From Aptenodytes patagonicus (taxonomy: Eukaryota; Chordata; Aves; Sphenisciformes; Spheniscidae): DNA of 64,000 nt. Below the pieces are notes generated by a model. It was not told where the DNA came from, did no database searches, and saw nothing but the letters and a program-made list of their open reading frames with translations. Shown piece after piece: positions 46,301-57,700 of the stretch. Numbering within the stretch: the stretch's first letter is position 1; every line of letters begins with the position of its first letter. Location: NCBI RefSeq assembly GCF_965638725.1, contig NC_134952.1, positions 57,824,065 to 57,888,064 on the forward strand, in the 5' to 3' direction. A program made the translations under genes and the position numbers.

Positions 46301-48545
46301 ATTATAAACTGCCTTTTATCTTAGAAGGTTTCCCCACCGAGATCAGCCAGTGTTTCCAGAAGACCTGGGGCAGGACCCTCTCTGAGTTAGGAGCCCTAGT
46401 ACCATTGACTTCCCAAATGGCCCACAGCGAACTACCTTTCTTGGCCATTCCCCCCTCTCCTGAGGCAGTCCTGCTGGTGAATCGTTCGCATATTTGTAGC
46501 TAAATAAACATTACACTTCAGCAGAGGTAGCAGGTTGACTTTGTCACTCTTCATTTAGAGGCTTTTTTTCCTTGTAGAACATTCTCTCTCCCTGCCCCCC
46601 CATTCTGTTTTATACAAAATAATGCTATGTTTCCCTGGGGAAATTATTACATAGTCTTGTAGATTGCAGTGTTTTAATTGTTTGATGCTATATTGACTTA
46701 ATTTAAAATAATGATTTAAGTAAATAAGAAAGTCCACAGAAATACTTCAGGGTTTTGTTTTGTTTGTCTTTGAACTGACAGGAGTATATGCCATGTATTT
46801 AGACAATGGATTTAACTAGCCAACTATCATGTGGTACTAGAAGTCATTTCACTTTTCTTTTTGTCCTTTTGAGCAACCTCATCTTTAAAGATTTGGCTGA
46901 TCTTTTCAGTTTTTGATATGTCCCAGTTAATCACTAGATGTCCAAGAGCTCACTTATACCAGGTATTACTAAATACCCAGGTAATTACAGCCAAATACAT
47001 CTCTTAGAAGAAAGGAATATGATTCTTGTTTGTTGTCATATTGTAATTCGGGAAATATTGTTGATGACTCTAAATCACCAATACTGAAATTAGCCAGTTA
47101 TTACACTGTTCATCATTATGGTTAGGGGGATGGATCAGGGCAGTATTTCTGAGAGGGTGGGTTGTGACACACATGGTAGTCATGAAACATGATCAGGTGT
47201 TGGCAAGTTGTTGAAAATTTTGCAAATTATAAAGCAAAGGCAACCTAGCTTCTGCACTCCTGGAGACTTTTATTCTTCAAGGTCAAGCATGCTTTTCAGC
47301 CTTTCAAGAAATATTACATAGATTTGTCACTTTTACAAGCAATAGATGTTAATTCGTTTTTATAAAGACAATGAGGGCTGCAATTTTTTTTTTTTGCTTT
47401 GAATAATGGGACATCATCTTAAAAAAAACCCACTGAAAAATACTGGCTTATGGAGTTGGTAGTGGGATCCAAGATACTAATTTTCTCAGTCACAGTGATT
47501 TAAATTCAAGTCAACAGGGAAAAAGATAATTTCTTAGTCCTTCCTGACTATTTGGTGGCCTATGTTAAATGATTTTATGATCTCTGTTTAGCTCCCATAT
47601 TAGGAAAAACAAACACTGCTGCAATTAGGCATGGAGGACTTAGGTACTTGGAGACTAAATGATATGCTTACCCTTACATCGTTCAGGATATTTGACAGTA
47701 TCAAATTATATTGGACAGGCAATTTGAAGGACTATGTGCGGCATCCATTTCTACCGTGCCCGTTTTCTGAAAAATTGTGACATTTCTGTCCCTGAAGCTG
47801 TCAAAATAACTCACATAAAAGTGTAAAAAAAACCTGAATAAAAATAATTTAATTCCTCTTGGGGGAGCAGTATAAAACTTTCTCAAGCATCTATATTAAC
47901 TATAGACACCTATGACAAGACTAATTTTCAATAAAAGACTTTCTGCTCTAAAAAAAAGGGCCACTAGGATCTGTTCCTAGTTTCCAAAAGCACTCTCTTA
48001 GCATGTTGTTGAAGATGAATGCCTCTTAATTACCATGTGTTTATTTTTAATTTAATTTTTACCTTTCACAGTCATTAGGCTTACATTTCCTGTAAAGTAA
48101 GTTTTCTAAACTTTGAGGTGATATGTTTATATCCTACTTTTTGTGTTGGTTGCTTTCTCTGCTGATTCAAAGGGAAAAAAGAAACTGATTTTCAAAAATA
48201 TATATTTACAGACCTTACAGCTCCCTGTACTGGGGTGAAGTACAGAATTTATATAAAATTCTGGCAATATTTTGAAAAGTAAGTGAGGAAGTAACTTACA
48301 AATCTTCTAGGGAACAGCCAACTACCTAGATCTGGAAGTGCGCTGTGCGATAGCTGACCTGCAGTCCAGAGGAGAGGGAGTGCCTGGAAAAAATAGAAAA
48401 GAAAAAGCATTGCTGTGATAGGCATAAAAGAGGCTATATTAATCCTATTTACCTGCTGTAGTACTATTCCATGGCATCGCCTTGGAATCAAGATAGCTAC
48501 TTTTCCCCTGCTTTCATCTCCATCTGTTATACATGTATTTGTTGC
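43390..48545 (-). CDS. Hypothetical spliced gene: cluster of exon-like segments
   Basis: I do not recognise this protein. Seven minus-strand segments have splice-site-like borders and can be joined without a stop into 260 codons: 48453-48545, 48300-48383, 44914-45058, 44324-44455, 44120-44207, 43712-43785 and 43390-43553 (780 nt). Strong sites are the acceptors at 48383 (long pyrimidine tract, TTTCCAG), 44455 (CTTCTTCCTAACAG) and 43785 (TTTCCTCTCAG), and the donors at 48300 (GTAAGT) and 44120 (GTGAGT). Weak points are the donor at 44914 (GTGTAAG, beside a better GTAAGT that breaks the frame), the acceptor at 43553 and a further good exon-like piece at 43889-43953 that does not fit the frame. 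No start or certain stop was found. It may be a real lineage-restricted gene, a decayed gene, or a noncoding RNA with chance open frames. Confidence 0.28.
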
Positions 48546-48918
48546 CTGAAATTGAAGAGGCATGGTGTTTTGGGGTTTTTTGGTTTTGCTCCTCTTTATT
48601 CTCGTGAGATGACAGCGAAGGAGTATGGGTAACTGTCAATGCCAGACCTGGCTAACCTTAAAAAGGGGAGACAGGCTCAGAAATCTCCACAGTGCTGCTG
48701 TTACACAGCAGCCTGAGAAAGAATGATAAGCTGCTGTTTTACTGCAGTGTCAGTGGGCATTGTGACACAGGAAGAACTTAAGAACAGAGTGCAGTCATAT
48801 TGCAGAGATCATGTACTCTGTCCTCGGCAGGGGAAGCTGGTAGTTTCTCTGTGCTATAATTAGCCACTGCCAACGAATGCACATTGCGTCACAGGAATTA
48901 GTCTTGTGGCATTCCTAC

Positions 48919-48982
48919 CTTTGCCTTCCAAAACGAAGGAAATATCTTTCAGTGACAGCTATTACGCCAAAGGAATAAAGTA
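48919..48982 (-). other. Additional exon-like segment upstream of the cluster
   Basis: Minus-strand acceptor TTTGTTCCCTTAG followed by 64 nt, open in one frame (LYSFGVIAVTERYFLRFGRQ), and a donor AAAG|GTAGGA. Its outgoing phase does not match the next segment at 48545, so it is either part of a noncoding transcript or a chance match. Confidence 0.2.
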
Positions 48983-51900
48983 CTAAGGGAACAAATATAC
49001 CCTTAGCTGCTTGGTCAAGGTTATACAGTCTTCACTGATAGCAAAGATCAATGCAGTTTAAAAGGGAATGGTGAGTGGTCCCCTGCTGAGGATATATTGA
49101 CACATACATAGCTTCTTTTCCCTGGAATTCCCATCATAAGAGAGCGGCTTGTAGTGTTTTGATATGGTTTTAGTTCATGTCCGTTCATTTAGCAGTGTGT
49201 ACTTCCCAGATTATGCCGGCTTTGTCCTCTGTAGGTCCTTTAGCATAGGGGAGGATGTATCTGTTTTCCGTCACTGCAGCTTCCTCCCAGGGGACAATCT
49301 GGGGATTTTGCAGCCTGGTTTATTGCAACAAACCAGGCAGAACCTGCCACAAATCAGTAACATATCTGGTCTTTTATGAACATATTAGTGAATCCTAAGG
49401 ACACTTGTTCTGATTTGAGTAAAACTGTTGTGAATTAGCAACTCCCTGGAAGCCAATAAAGTTCAAAATCCATGCAAGTCTGTATGCGACCAGCGATCAG
49501 ATCAGTCTGGATCCTCATGAGCAGTACCTATTGGATCAGCTACCTAATGTGGATGGAAAGACTGGATGATTCATGTAATGGGTCAAAATTTAAAACTCAT
49601 TGCAATATTATATTTACTGTGTACTTGTGCATCATGCAGTCAGTGTTACTTGACTGATGTTACTTACAATAGTTTCATGTCATACAACTTGTTACTTTCT
49701 ACGCTTTAAATAAAGGCAGTTGAAATCAGTAACAGTGTAATGGTGTGGATATTCATAGTTTCATCTTGTGCTATTTCTGCAAATATTATAGTAGCTGTAG
49801 AAACCACGACTGTGGACCAGTGCTAACCATTGCATAAAAAGACAGTTCCAGCTTGGAAAAAACATGCAATGTAAGTAGAAAGTAACTGAACTTTATCTGG
49901 GGATATCTAGGAAGTTAGCACTGAATACACCTATTCTTTCTTGAGCTGGGGTTTTCTTCAACTTTGTTTCAGACCCAATTCATGGGTAACATTTCCCACT
50001 CCCCAGCAGTAGTAGTCAGAAGAAGAAATTAAAATGTTAAACCTGTGGCTGAGAGATCAAAGCACGGTATTTTTCTTTAATAAATAAAAACAGTGTCTAC
50101 TGCTCTGTTCTCTCATGCACAAAGTTGCCATGTTGAAACTTGATTCAATTCTTAGAAATCTTGCCATTTTTCTTTACATTCCTGTTTTCGTTCTTTTCAC
50201 AAATTAAATCGCTACAACCTGTGACAACAAATAGCACTCTAAGCCACAGGGAATTTTAAAATTCAACAATAATACATGCTATTAGTAGGACACTGCAGTT
50301 ACTTAGGCGATTACAATAGCACCTGCTTTCAAAACACAATAGTTATACTGTAAAATTCTTGGACGTTAGTTAGATTGGAAAGTAATATCATGCTAATTTA
50401 GTAGTAATTTTATAATATGAAGTTATGCTATCACAAAATTACCCTATTGATTCTATTATAAATGTGATTTGTTTCTTTAACTCATTTTTCTCTCAAACAC
50501 TTTGCCCACCACAGAATAGTAGATATTTTCAATAAACACGAGCAGAAGCCACTTCAGGTGCCAGGTCTCATAGTCAAGTGAAAGCATGACAATCGCAGCT
50601 TTCTTCTAAAGGCAATTAAGCCTCTGGATGTAAAAATAAGAAATGAAAACCTAACCTGCATGCAATGCAATTGCAACTTGCTTGCAATGTTCATAATCAT
50701 AAAATAGAGGAAAGTAACCTTACATATATGGTCTTATGGTTTACGTTTTTAAGCCAGTCTCCTTATTTTTTGAGATTCAATTATTTAATAGTTGGGTGTT
50801 GACAGTGCTGCATAACTAACTGATGGAGACATTGCATGAAATGAATCACAGTTCCTACAGCCCTTCTGGGATGTAATGATTTTGCTTGCTTTTGGGGAAG
50901 TGGAAGAGAGAGAGATCTTCGCATACAGCAGGAACAGCAGCTAATCAAATCCCATTGTGAAATGATTCGAGCACAAAGGGAGAGATCTAGCTTCCTCCTA
51001 GACAGAGGCTTGTGTTTGCTGATCACAGGAGCCAGCCCTTTGGTGACAGGATAGTTTTTAGTTGACAACAGTACTTTTGCCTGCTGCAGAGATTATTCCA
51101 GGCGCTCAGTATGGAAAATGGCAATGCCAATTCCAAGAAAATGGTTTTAACAACATGAGACATCCTGTTGATAGCAAAGCTCATTACCATGAAAGAGTGC
51201 TGAGCAAACTACTGTGCTACTTAGGCTTGTTTTGGAGATGGAAGGACTGTGTGTCTGCTACCTCAGAACCTTTCATCTTTTATCCTTACTGGTGTGTACT
51301 CGGTAAAATAAAATAAATAAATATAATTTATAAATGTTCTTTTCCTTTGCAAATCTTAGTGTTCTAGACAGACTGGTAAGTATTATCTCATTTTACAGGT
51401 GAATTAAAGGCACAGGGAAATTAAGCAATTTTTGAAGGGTAACAAGAGGAGGAACACAACCAGCTGCTTTTCACCTATGCTCAGTCTGTTGGACCAGGAT
51501 CAACCAGCTTGTGGATGCTGAAGGCAGCTCTTATTTCTACGGTGAGCCAGACCAATGCAGCTATGTTTTAGTGACATTATACTTGGCAGAATAAACTCTG
51601 CCAAACATGATCTGCATCAGCGCCACGAACTTTTCTACCATTCTCATCAAAGCGTGCATAGTAGTAAGTTAATTGGGTTGGTTCTCTTTCAGGCTGTGTT
51701 TTGGGAATTCCGTGTAAAAGACCTGAGCTAGCACTAATTATGTAGATCTCTTCATGTGGGCTCCGTGCTCCATCTTATCTGCAATGTTCTTGCTAGATGA
51801 AAAATCCCAGTGATAGAGGAGACCCACTGCTGAAAGCAATAATCATATTTCAGTATCGGTGACCTAGGTTCTGTTCAAGTATCTATGCTTGGGCTTTTTG

Positions 51901-54113
51901 TGCTGTTATTTTTATTACAGTGACTCCTATGTATCCTACCCAATACCAGAGTTTCAGTGGCCAAATTCAGCATGAAACACATAAGCAGAGGCAATCTCTA
52001 CTTTTTAACAGTTCACAAACTGAAGCTAAATATGCAAGAACGAATTGTTGCATATTCCTCTCCCCAAAAAAGCTAGAAAATTTTCCAGATACCCAACAGC
52101 ATTGAGATTTGAGGCAAGGTTGAAAAGGATGCTGATAAAATCCTGAAGAAGCAATCTGCCTGTGGAATAAGAATGTCCACATAGGGTGTTAAATGTGTGT
52201 AACAGAAGGAAGACGCCACACCTGCCTGGTAAACCTCCTGATGTTGACTGATCTTAAGTTCTGACCTCGTAATGTGGTCCCTGAAGATGGACTACTGCGT
52301 AAAACTCTGTTCTCTTCTGCAGGACTGAGCAAGCCTGCAGCTTACATTTTTCCCCTTGAGTCAAACAGGAAGTCTGCGGCCAAGTTGGAGAGTGAACACG
52401 CATCTCCTAAGCCCCAGTTCAAACTGGATTTCTAAAGACCATCTTTTGCCTCCCCTTCAGTTAAGAATCTCATTCAGGCTTCATTTTCTTTATAGTTTTT
52501 CCATAATCTATGACTTCAGCCTTTCATATACCAAAACCGTTCATCACTCATGTCAACTGATACCTATGCAGACAGGCAAGGTGCAGTGAGAACGGTTCCT
52601 CTCTGCAACATGTGCAGATTATCTAGCAGTGTGGTGAGTGGAGCGCTGATCAAAGGCAGCACAGTGGGGCTCAGGAGCTTCAGTGAAATGTCAGCTGTGC
52701 TCCCAGTATCACAGCTAGAATCCAGAGAAGGCTGGAAGAGCAGAAGAAAGGGAGGAGGAGGGAAGGACCGAGGCTTTCTACTTCAATGTGAAGTTGTTTG
52801 ATTCAGAGCTGGAGGATTTACCTTATGTATCTTCAGCCTTATGTGTTCTTCCCTCAGAAAGTTTCACAAACAAGGTTACATCATGACATCTGATTTGTAA
52901 TCTTTACAGAATAATCAAGCATTTTGCTCTTTCATTATCTTGTCTAATAGCAGGTATTTGCCTACACAAGAAGGAATCATCTTAGGACACCAGACATAGT
53001 CATTACAAGGATAAACTTAGGTGAGGCAGGGAGCTAAGGTACTCTGAGATCACAGGAATATTCTCACTAGCTAGAGAAGATGATTCATCAGGAAATGTTA
53101 ATGTAGGGTCACAGGTAGAAAAGTCATATTCAGGCCAGAAACACAAACAAGCTGGATTTGTTTGTCTTAAACCTGGCTTCCAATATTTGGTTTTTTGCCT
53201 TAGTTCTTTATGGTGATTTTAACTTTTGGTTAAGATTATCCTGAATCGATCATTACAGCAAACTAGTGAAACAGATCTAGCACTAGGCTTGTATATCCTA
53301 GTCAATACGAGGCAAACATGACTGCTGAGTAGATTCAGCCAAAGACAGACCAGTGGGTTCATCTGACTCAAGAAATACCTATAATTACTCTTTCATTGCT
53401 TTGCTCAACCCTATTCACTTACCCCAAAACTTCTTAATTACCGATTCTGGGCTGGCAGGAAAAATGCACAGTTGATATGGGCAGATACGGTGTGGTTTCT
53501 GTACACTGAGGGAGGAGGGAGAACTGTGCTCCAGTCAAGATCATGTAAGGAAGGAGATACGTCTTCTAGAAGGATTGTGCTGCTTCAGTTTTCCTGAAGG
53601 TGCTCGTGCTCTGTGCTATATGCTATTAGCACTTGATGGATTCACTCACAGTAGCAAAGCATCTTGAACCAAATGGTGTTGGACTCTAACACAAGAGTTT
53701 TCAGGTCTGGCTGGACTGTCCAAATTGACCCGGAATGGCTGTATACTTCCCATTTTTTCACCTGGCTATATAGGGGCAATTCTCTATGCCAAAATGATCA
53801 GTCTCCTTAACATAAAATGAAATAAAATTAAGTAACGCGCTCAGAGATACAGCTTGTTCTGCGCAAACTATTGCCAAACATGAGGCAGATGGGCCTCTCC
53901 CTGTAACATTAAACCTCTCAGCACTCACGTTATCCCACCTCAGAAGAGTTATGATACCACATGAAAAACATCATTCATATGAAGAAAAATTTTCAGTCTT
54001 TTGCTTAAATATTTTTAAGACTGTCAACATGAAATGCAACTTTAACACAACAGGGTGACGACAGGTCATATATAGCCTCTAAATCATAAGCCACACATTA
54101 TTAAAGTCGCACT
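48983..54113. other. Intergenic DNA between the exon-like cluster and CISD2
   Basis: AT-rich sequence without a recognisable gene or repeat. Short open frames at 50781-51068 (minus) and 51062-51316 (plus) are adjacent and somewhat protein-like but show no family motif. Nothing else was identified. Confidence 0.5.
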
Positions 54114-54120
54114 CCCTCAC

Positions 54121-54260
54121 CTCCCCAGCTGTACCGTCAAGTGAGGCCTGCCCAGGCTAAGCAAGGCCCAAGCGACCAGCCGGACATCACCACAGACCCG
54201 CAGGCCGGGCGCTGCCCCCCCTCGCCTCAGGACAGCAGCTGACTCAGGAGGCGCCCTGCT
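54121..54260 (-). other. Possible divergent first exon at the CISD2 promoter
   Basis: At the left edge of the CISD2 CpG island the minus strand has a near-consensus donor GAG|GTGAGG with the last exonic base at 54121. This is the pattern of a head-to-head transcript leaving the CISD2 promoter, and it points towards the exon-like cluster at 43.4-49.0 kb. The right-hand limit given is arbitrary; no start site can be read. Confidence 0.3.
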
Positions 54261-54303
54261 GGCTGCCAACGGCCGCGGCGCCGGCCCGCGCCCACCACCC
54301 CAA

Positions 54304-54358
54304 CCCGCCCCGCCCCGCCCCGCCCCGCCCCGGCCCGGCCCGGCCCGGCCCGGCCCCG
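54304..54358. repeat. (CCCGC)n/(CCCGG)n pentamer array, G-quadruplex potential
   Basis: About ten pentamers: first CCCGC-type units, then CCCGG-type units. The minus strand has regularly spaced runs of three to four G, a strong G-quadruplex pattern. It lies about 310 bp upstream of the CISD2 start codon. Confidence 0.9.
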
Positions 54359-54528
54359 CTGCCCACCGGGCTCCGCTGGCGTCGCCGCTCCCTCCTGGCT
54401 GTAACGGCCGGCACCGCCCGCGCGCCGCCTCGCGGCGGCAGCGCTCCCGCCCCCCGCGCAGCAGCGCCCCCCCCGCGGCGTCCGCAGGAAGCGCGGCCCG
54501 AGCGGAGGGGAACGGGCTGTACCTCTGA

Positions 54529-54539
54529 GCGCATGCGCA
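54529..54539. promoter_or_regulatory. CISD2: NRF-1 palindrome 1
   Basis: GCGCATGCGCA, a full match to the NRF-1 consensus, 131-141 bp upstream of the CISD2 ATG. NRF-1 drives many nuclear genes of mitochondrial function, which suits this gene. Confidence 0.65.
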
Positions 54540-54571
54540 CGCGGGGCCGGCACCGGCGTCGCCCGCCCCGC

Positions 54572-54581
54572 GCGCATGCGC
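54572..54581. promoter_or_regulatory. CISD2: NRF-1 palindrome 2
   Basis: GCGCATGCGC, a second copy 43 bp downstream of the first. Paired, near-perfect sites in a promoter are more persuasive than either alone. Confidence 0.65.
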
Positions 54582-54669
54582 GGCGGGAGTAGCCCGAGGA
54601 AGCGAGCGGGTCGCCGCGGCGGGGGCAATTGGTGGCGGTGGAGCGCTCCCCTCCCTCACGGCCGCCGCC

Positions 54670-54772
54670 ATGGTGCTGGAGAGCCTGGCCCGCATCGTTA
54701 AGATCCAGCTGCCCGCGTACCTTAAGCGCCTGCCGCTGCCCGAGAGCATCGGCGGCTTCATCCGCCTCACAG
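54670..54772 (+). CDS. CISD2: CISD2 exon 1 (coding part)
   Basis: 34 codons from [11 protein letters not shown] to IRLT plus one base; donor GTAGGT. GC-rich exon embedded in the CpG island. Confidence 0.97.
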
Positions 54773-57700
54773 GTAGGTGGGGGTAGCGGGAGGGCCCGGC
54801 GGCCGTGACCCCCTTCCCGCCCCGGCGCCCGCGGATGGCGTGAGGGGAGCGGCGGGGCCGGGCCGGGTCGGGCGGCGCGCTTCTGCCTGGACACTGGCTC
54901 CCGCCTGGGCTCCGGCGCATCCCCCGGGCCCGTCCCATGTCGGGCTGCGACTTCCACTCCTCGCTCCAGGCATCGCTCGCTTTCTCCCGGCCGTGCTAAA
55001 CAAGTTACCTGTTACAGAAGGGGAGATCCCCAAACGTTAAATCGCTGTTAAACTGTTTCAGCAGGAAAATTATCCGATAAGACGTTTAAGATGCCCTGTG
55101 AGGTAGATGGTAACAGAGTAAAATGTAGCGATAGAGTAAAACGTACCAGGCCTCTCGGCCCCAGCTCGTTTGCACCGTACTTAAAATTCCTCTCTGTGCA
55201 AGTACTAGTAAGTCAGAGGCCATGCACATACAGAAAATGGGATTTTAGCGGAAGGCCTAAAACACTGCCTCTTCGTTTGTCTAAAAGGTTAAAGAGAGCG
55301 TCTATACTGATTTAAAAAAAAAAAAAGATCTGTTTCTGGGAGCCTGCTACATACACAAAGTTAGGGGTTTTTATTTTAATAACTTTTATAAGTATTTTCT
55401 GGGTGAGGGAGTGAAAATACCTATTCATTAATCATAGCTCTGTCACAGAGCAAACAAGAAAGATAACTAAATACTAGCAAATTCATTAGGTGTTCAGTGC
55501 GTTTCAGTGCTTTGCAAACTGGAACTATCTGAGCTCAGGCTCAGCTGTGATAATACAGGCAGAACCTCAAGTAGTGTCAAATAACAAGATTAGTTCGGCG
55601 ATAATAAGTAAGAGGAATGCTCTAACAGAAACTCTCTGGAAATAGAAAAGTCTTCAAAGTGTAGAATCAACCTTATACATTTATCTTGCAGCACTAAGCT
55701 ATATGACTTTAATAGTGCTGGAAAATGATTTAATTTAGAACAGGCACAATTTATTTAAAACCAGGTTTGAGTCCTTTTTTTCCACCATGTTTATGCTGCT
55801 TGTAAACGTAAAGCCCCATTATCTTTCCCACGACAAAGAGACCCGTTTTAAATGAACCATTCTTCTTTCCATGCAACTACTCTCTCATCTGAAAATGCTG
55901 TTAATTATATTTACCGAATAGAGAAATTCAGCTGCTACAAAGTTGGGAGGAAGGGGATACAATAAGCTACAGAACAGTGCAGCTTCTCATATTGCTAGCA
56001 TTTGGCAGTTTCCTACTTAAGTTATTGCCCTTTTAACCACAAGTTGTATTTAAAATTTGTTAAGCTTAGTAATGCTTGAGTTTCATCTCTTCTTGCTTCA
56101 CTTGTCCAAACATACATTTCTGTAACAGGATTATTTGTGCAGTCTCTGTACTTATTCACATTACATAGTAGTAATATAATTTATTCTGAAAACCTCTGGT
56201 CAGAAATTTTTTTAATAGAATGATCGATGGGGGAGAACTGGTTTGCTGTCATGTTATTTACCCCATTAACAGGTACTTCCTTGAATTTGGAGGGAGGGCA
56301 AGAAGCAAACTACTGAAACCTTAAGTAGAGACCAAACATGTGAAATGTCAGTCCCAAAAATATTAAACATAGGTAAAAGAAGGAACAGAGTCAGAAAGTG
56401 CTTTGAGACCTGGTAGAATTTAATGAGCGTACCTGAAAAAATCCACTGCCTCTAGTTCTTAGTGATTTCTTTGACTGGTCTTGTGCTAAACACTCTAAAA
56501 AGGGGAAGCAGAGGTACAATTAAAAATACATAGCTATAGAGAAAACATTTTGACACTTTTTTGGTTTTTTTTTTCCAACAGTCAGCTAGGATAGACTAAT
56601 ATCTGCTATATCTTCCTCTTAAGGTGGATATGAACAAAAATGGAGGAAAAAACAGCAAAACTGTACAAGGTGCTTAAAGTTATGGCATAGGGTAAATGCA
56701 ACATGGTGAGGATTTTCAAAAGAAAATCATAGGACGCCACATCCTAGGCACCTAAATTAAGCACTAAGAGAGGATCACTTTTTAAAAGTTTTTAGAAGTC
56801 ATTGAAACCTCATTGCTCATTAAAGACTCTTGTAATTACCTGCACTCAGAGCTGCTGTCAGTCTAAAGTTTCATCTGAGAAAACCGGATTGCCTCAGCAA
56901 GTGCTGCCTCTTCTATATTGTTGTGGTCTTAGTCTGTCCTGTCCTAAAGTCATAAGCCTCTAAGAGCAGGGGATTCCCAGTTCTGGGAGTTATTTTGCAG
57001 TGGCAACTTACAGGGTCATATCTATTGAATTACCGTTAGTGACAGACTATTAGACAATAGAGGTTAGATTAATACTCTCTTTTGTGTTTACTACTGCTAC
57101 AAATTACAGGAGCGTATGCTTTGGCAAATGACATATCAAACATGTCAAGCATTTTTCTTTGCTTCTTTTTGGAAGGTGAGAAATAATACTGATCTTAAAA
57201 CATTTTGAGTGCATTAGTATTTGTCCTTTGGTGGCATCTACTGAACTTAGGGACCAGCACTACAAACGCTCGCTAGCATAGACCTTGTTTGCAAAGGCAG
57301 GCCAGAACCCAAATCTGGAACAGTGCAGTGCTTTGCTTGTTAGCTCTTTTATCACTTCTGTAAACCTTCATTAGCTTCCAGGCAGATGCAACTTCGGTTC
57401 CTGTAGTGCATCAGTTGTAGAAACAACAGACCAAAAGCATAGGGAGGATCCTTTTGTATAGGATATTGTATAGTGCGCTGATTAAAAATCTTGAGACACC
57501 TGTTGTCTGTTGTGACCTCACCAAATCATAAGGGAAAACAGAGAGGAAGACTGTTAACATCCAGTGCAAAACTCCTGAAGTTAAAAGCAATGAGGGAGGA
57601 AGAAAAGAATGTTTGACCTTGGGTTTGAAAGTGGATATCTAAATTGTCACGCTGCTGCTGCTCAGAGGCCTCTTTCAGTTTCTCGTCATAGCTGCTTTAC

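Larger units (their letters stand above)
54160..54990. promoter_or_regulatory. CISD2: CpG island and promoter of CISD2
   Basis: Dense CpG block covering the promoter and exon 1 of CISD2. It has GC boxes, a C/G pentamer array, two NRF-1 palindromes and an inverted CCAAT element (ATTGG at 54628-54632) about 40 bp before the ATG. No TATA box. Transcription probably begins between 54.55 and 54.65 kb. Confidence 0.8.

Noticed and set aside
49185-49379. Overlapping short open frames on both strands (45 codons minus, 71 codons plus)
   Set aside because: Somewhat protein-like but without a proper donor on either strand.
54117-54938. 273-codon minus-strand frame over the CISD2 promoter
   Set aside because: Antisense to CISD2 exon 1, GC-driven, no protein-like motif. 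A donor at its end is kept separately as a possible noncoding exon.
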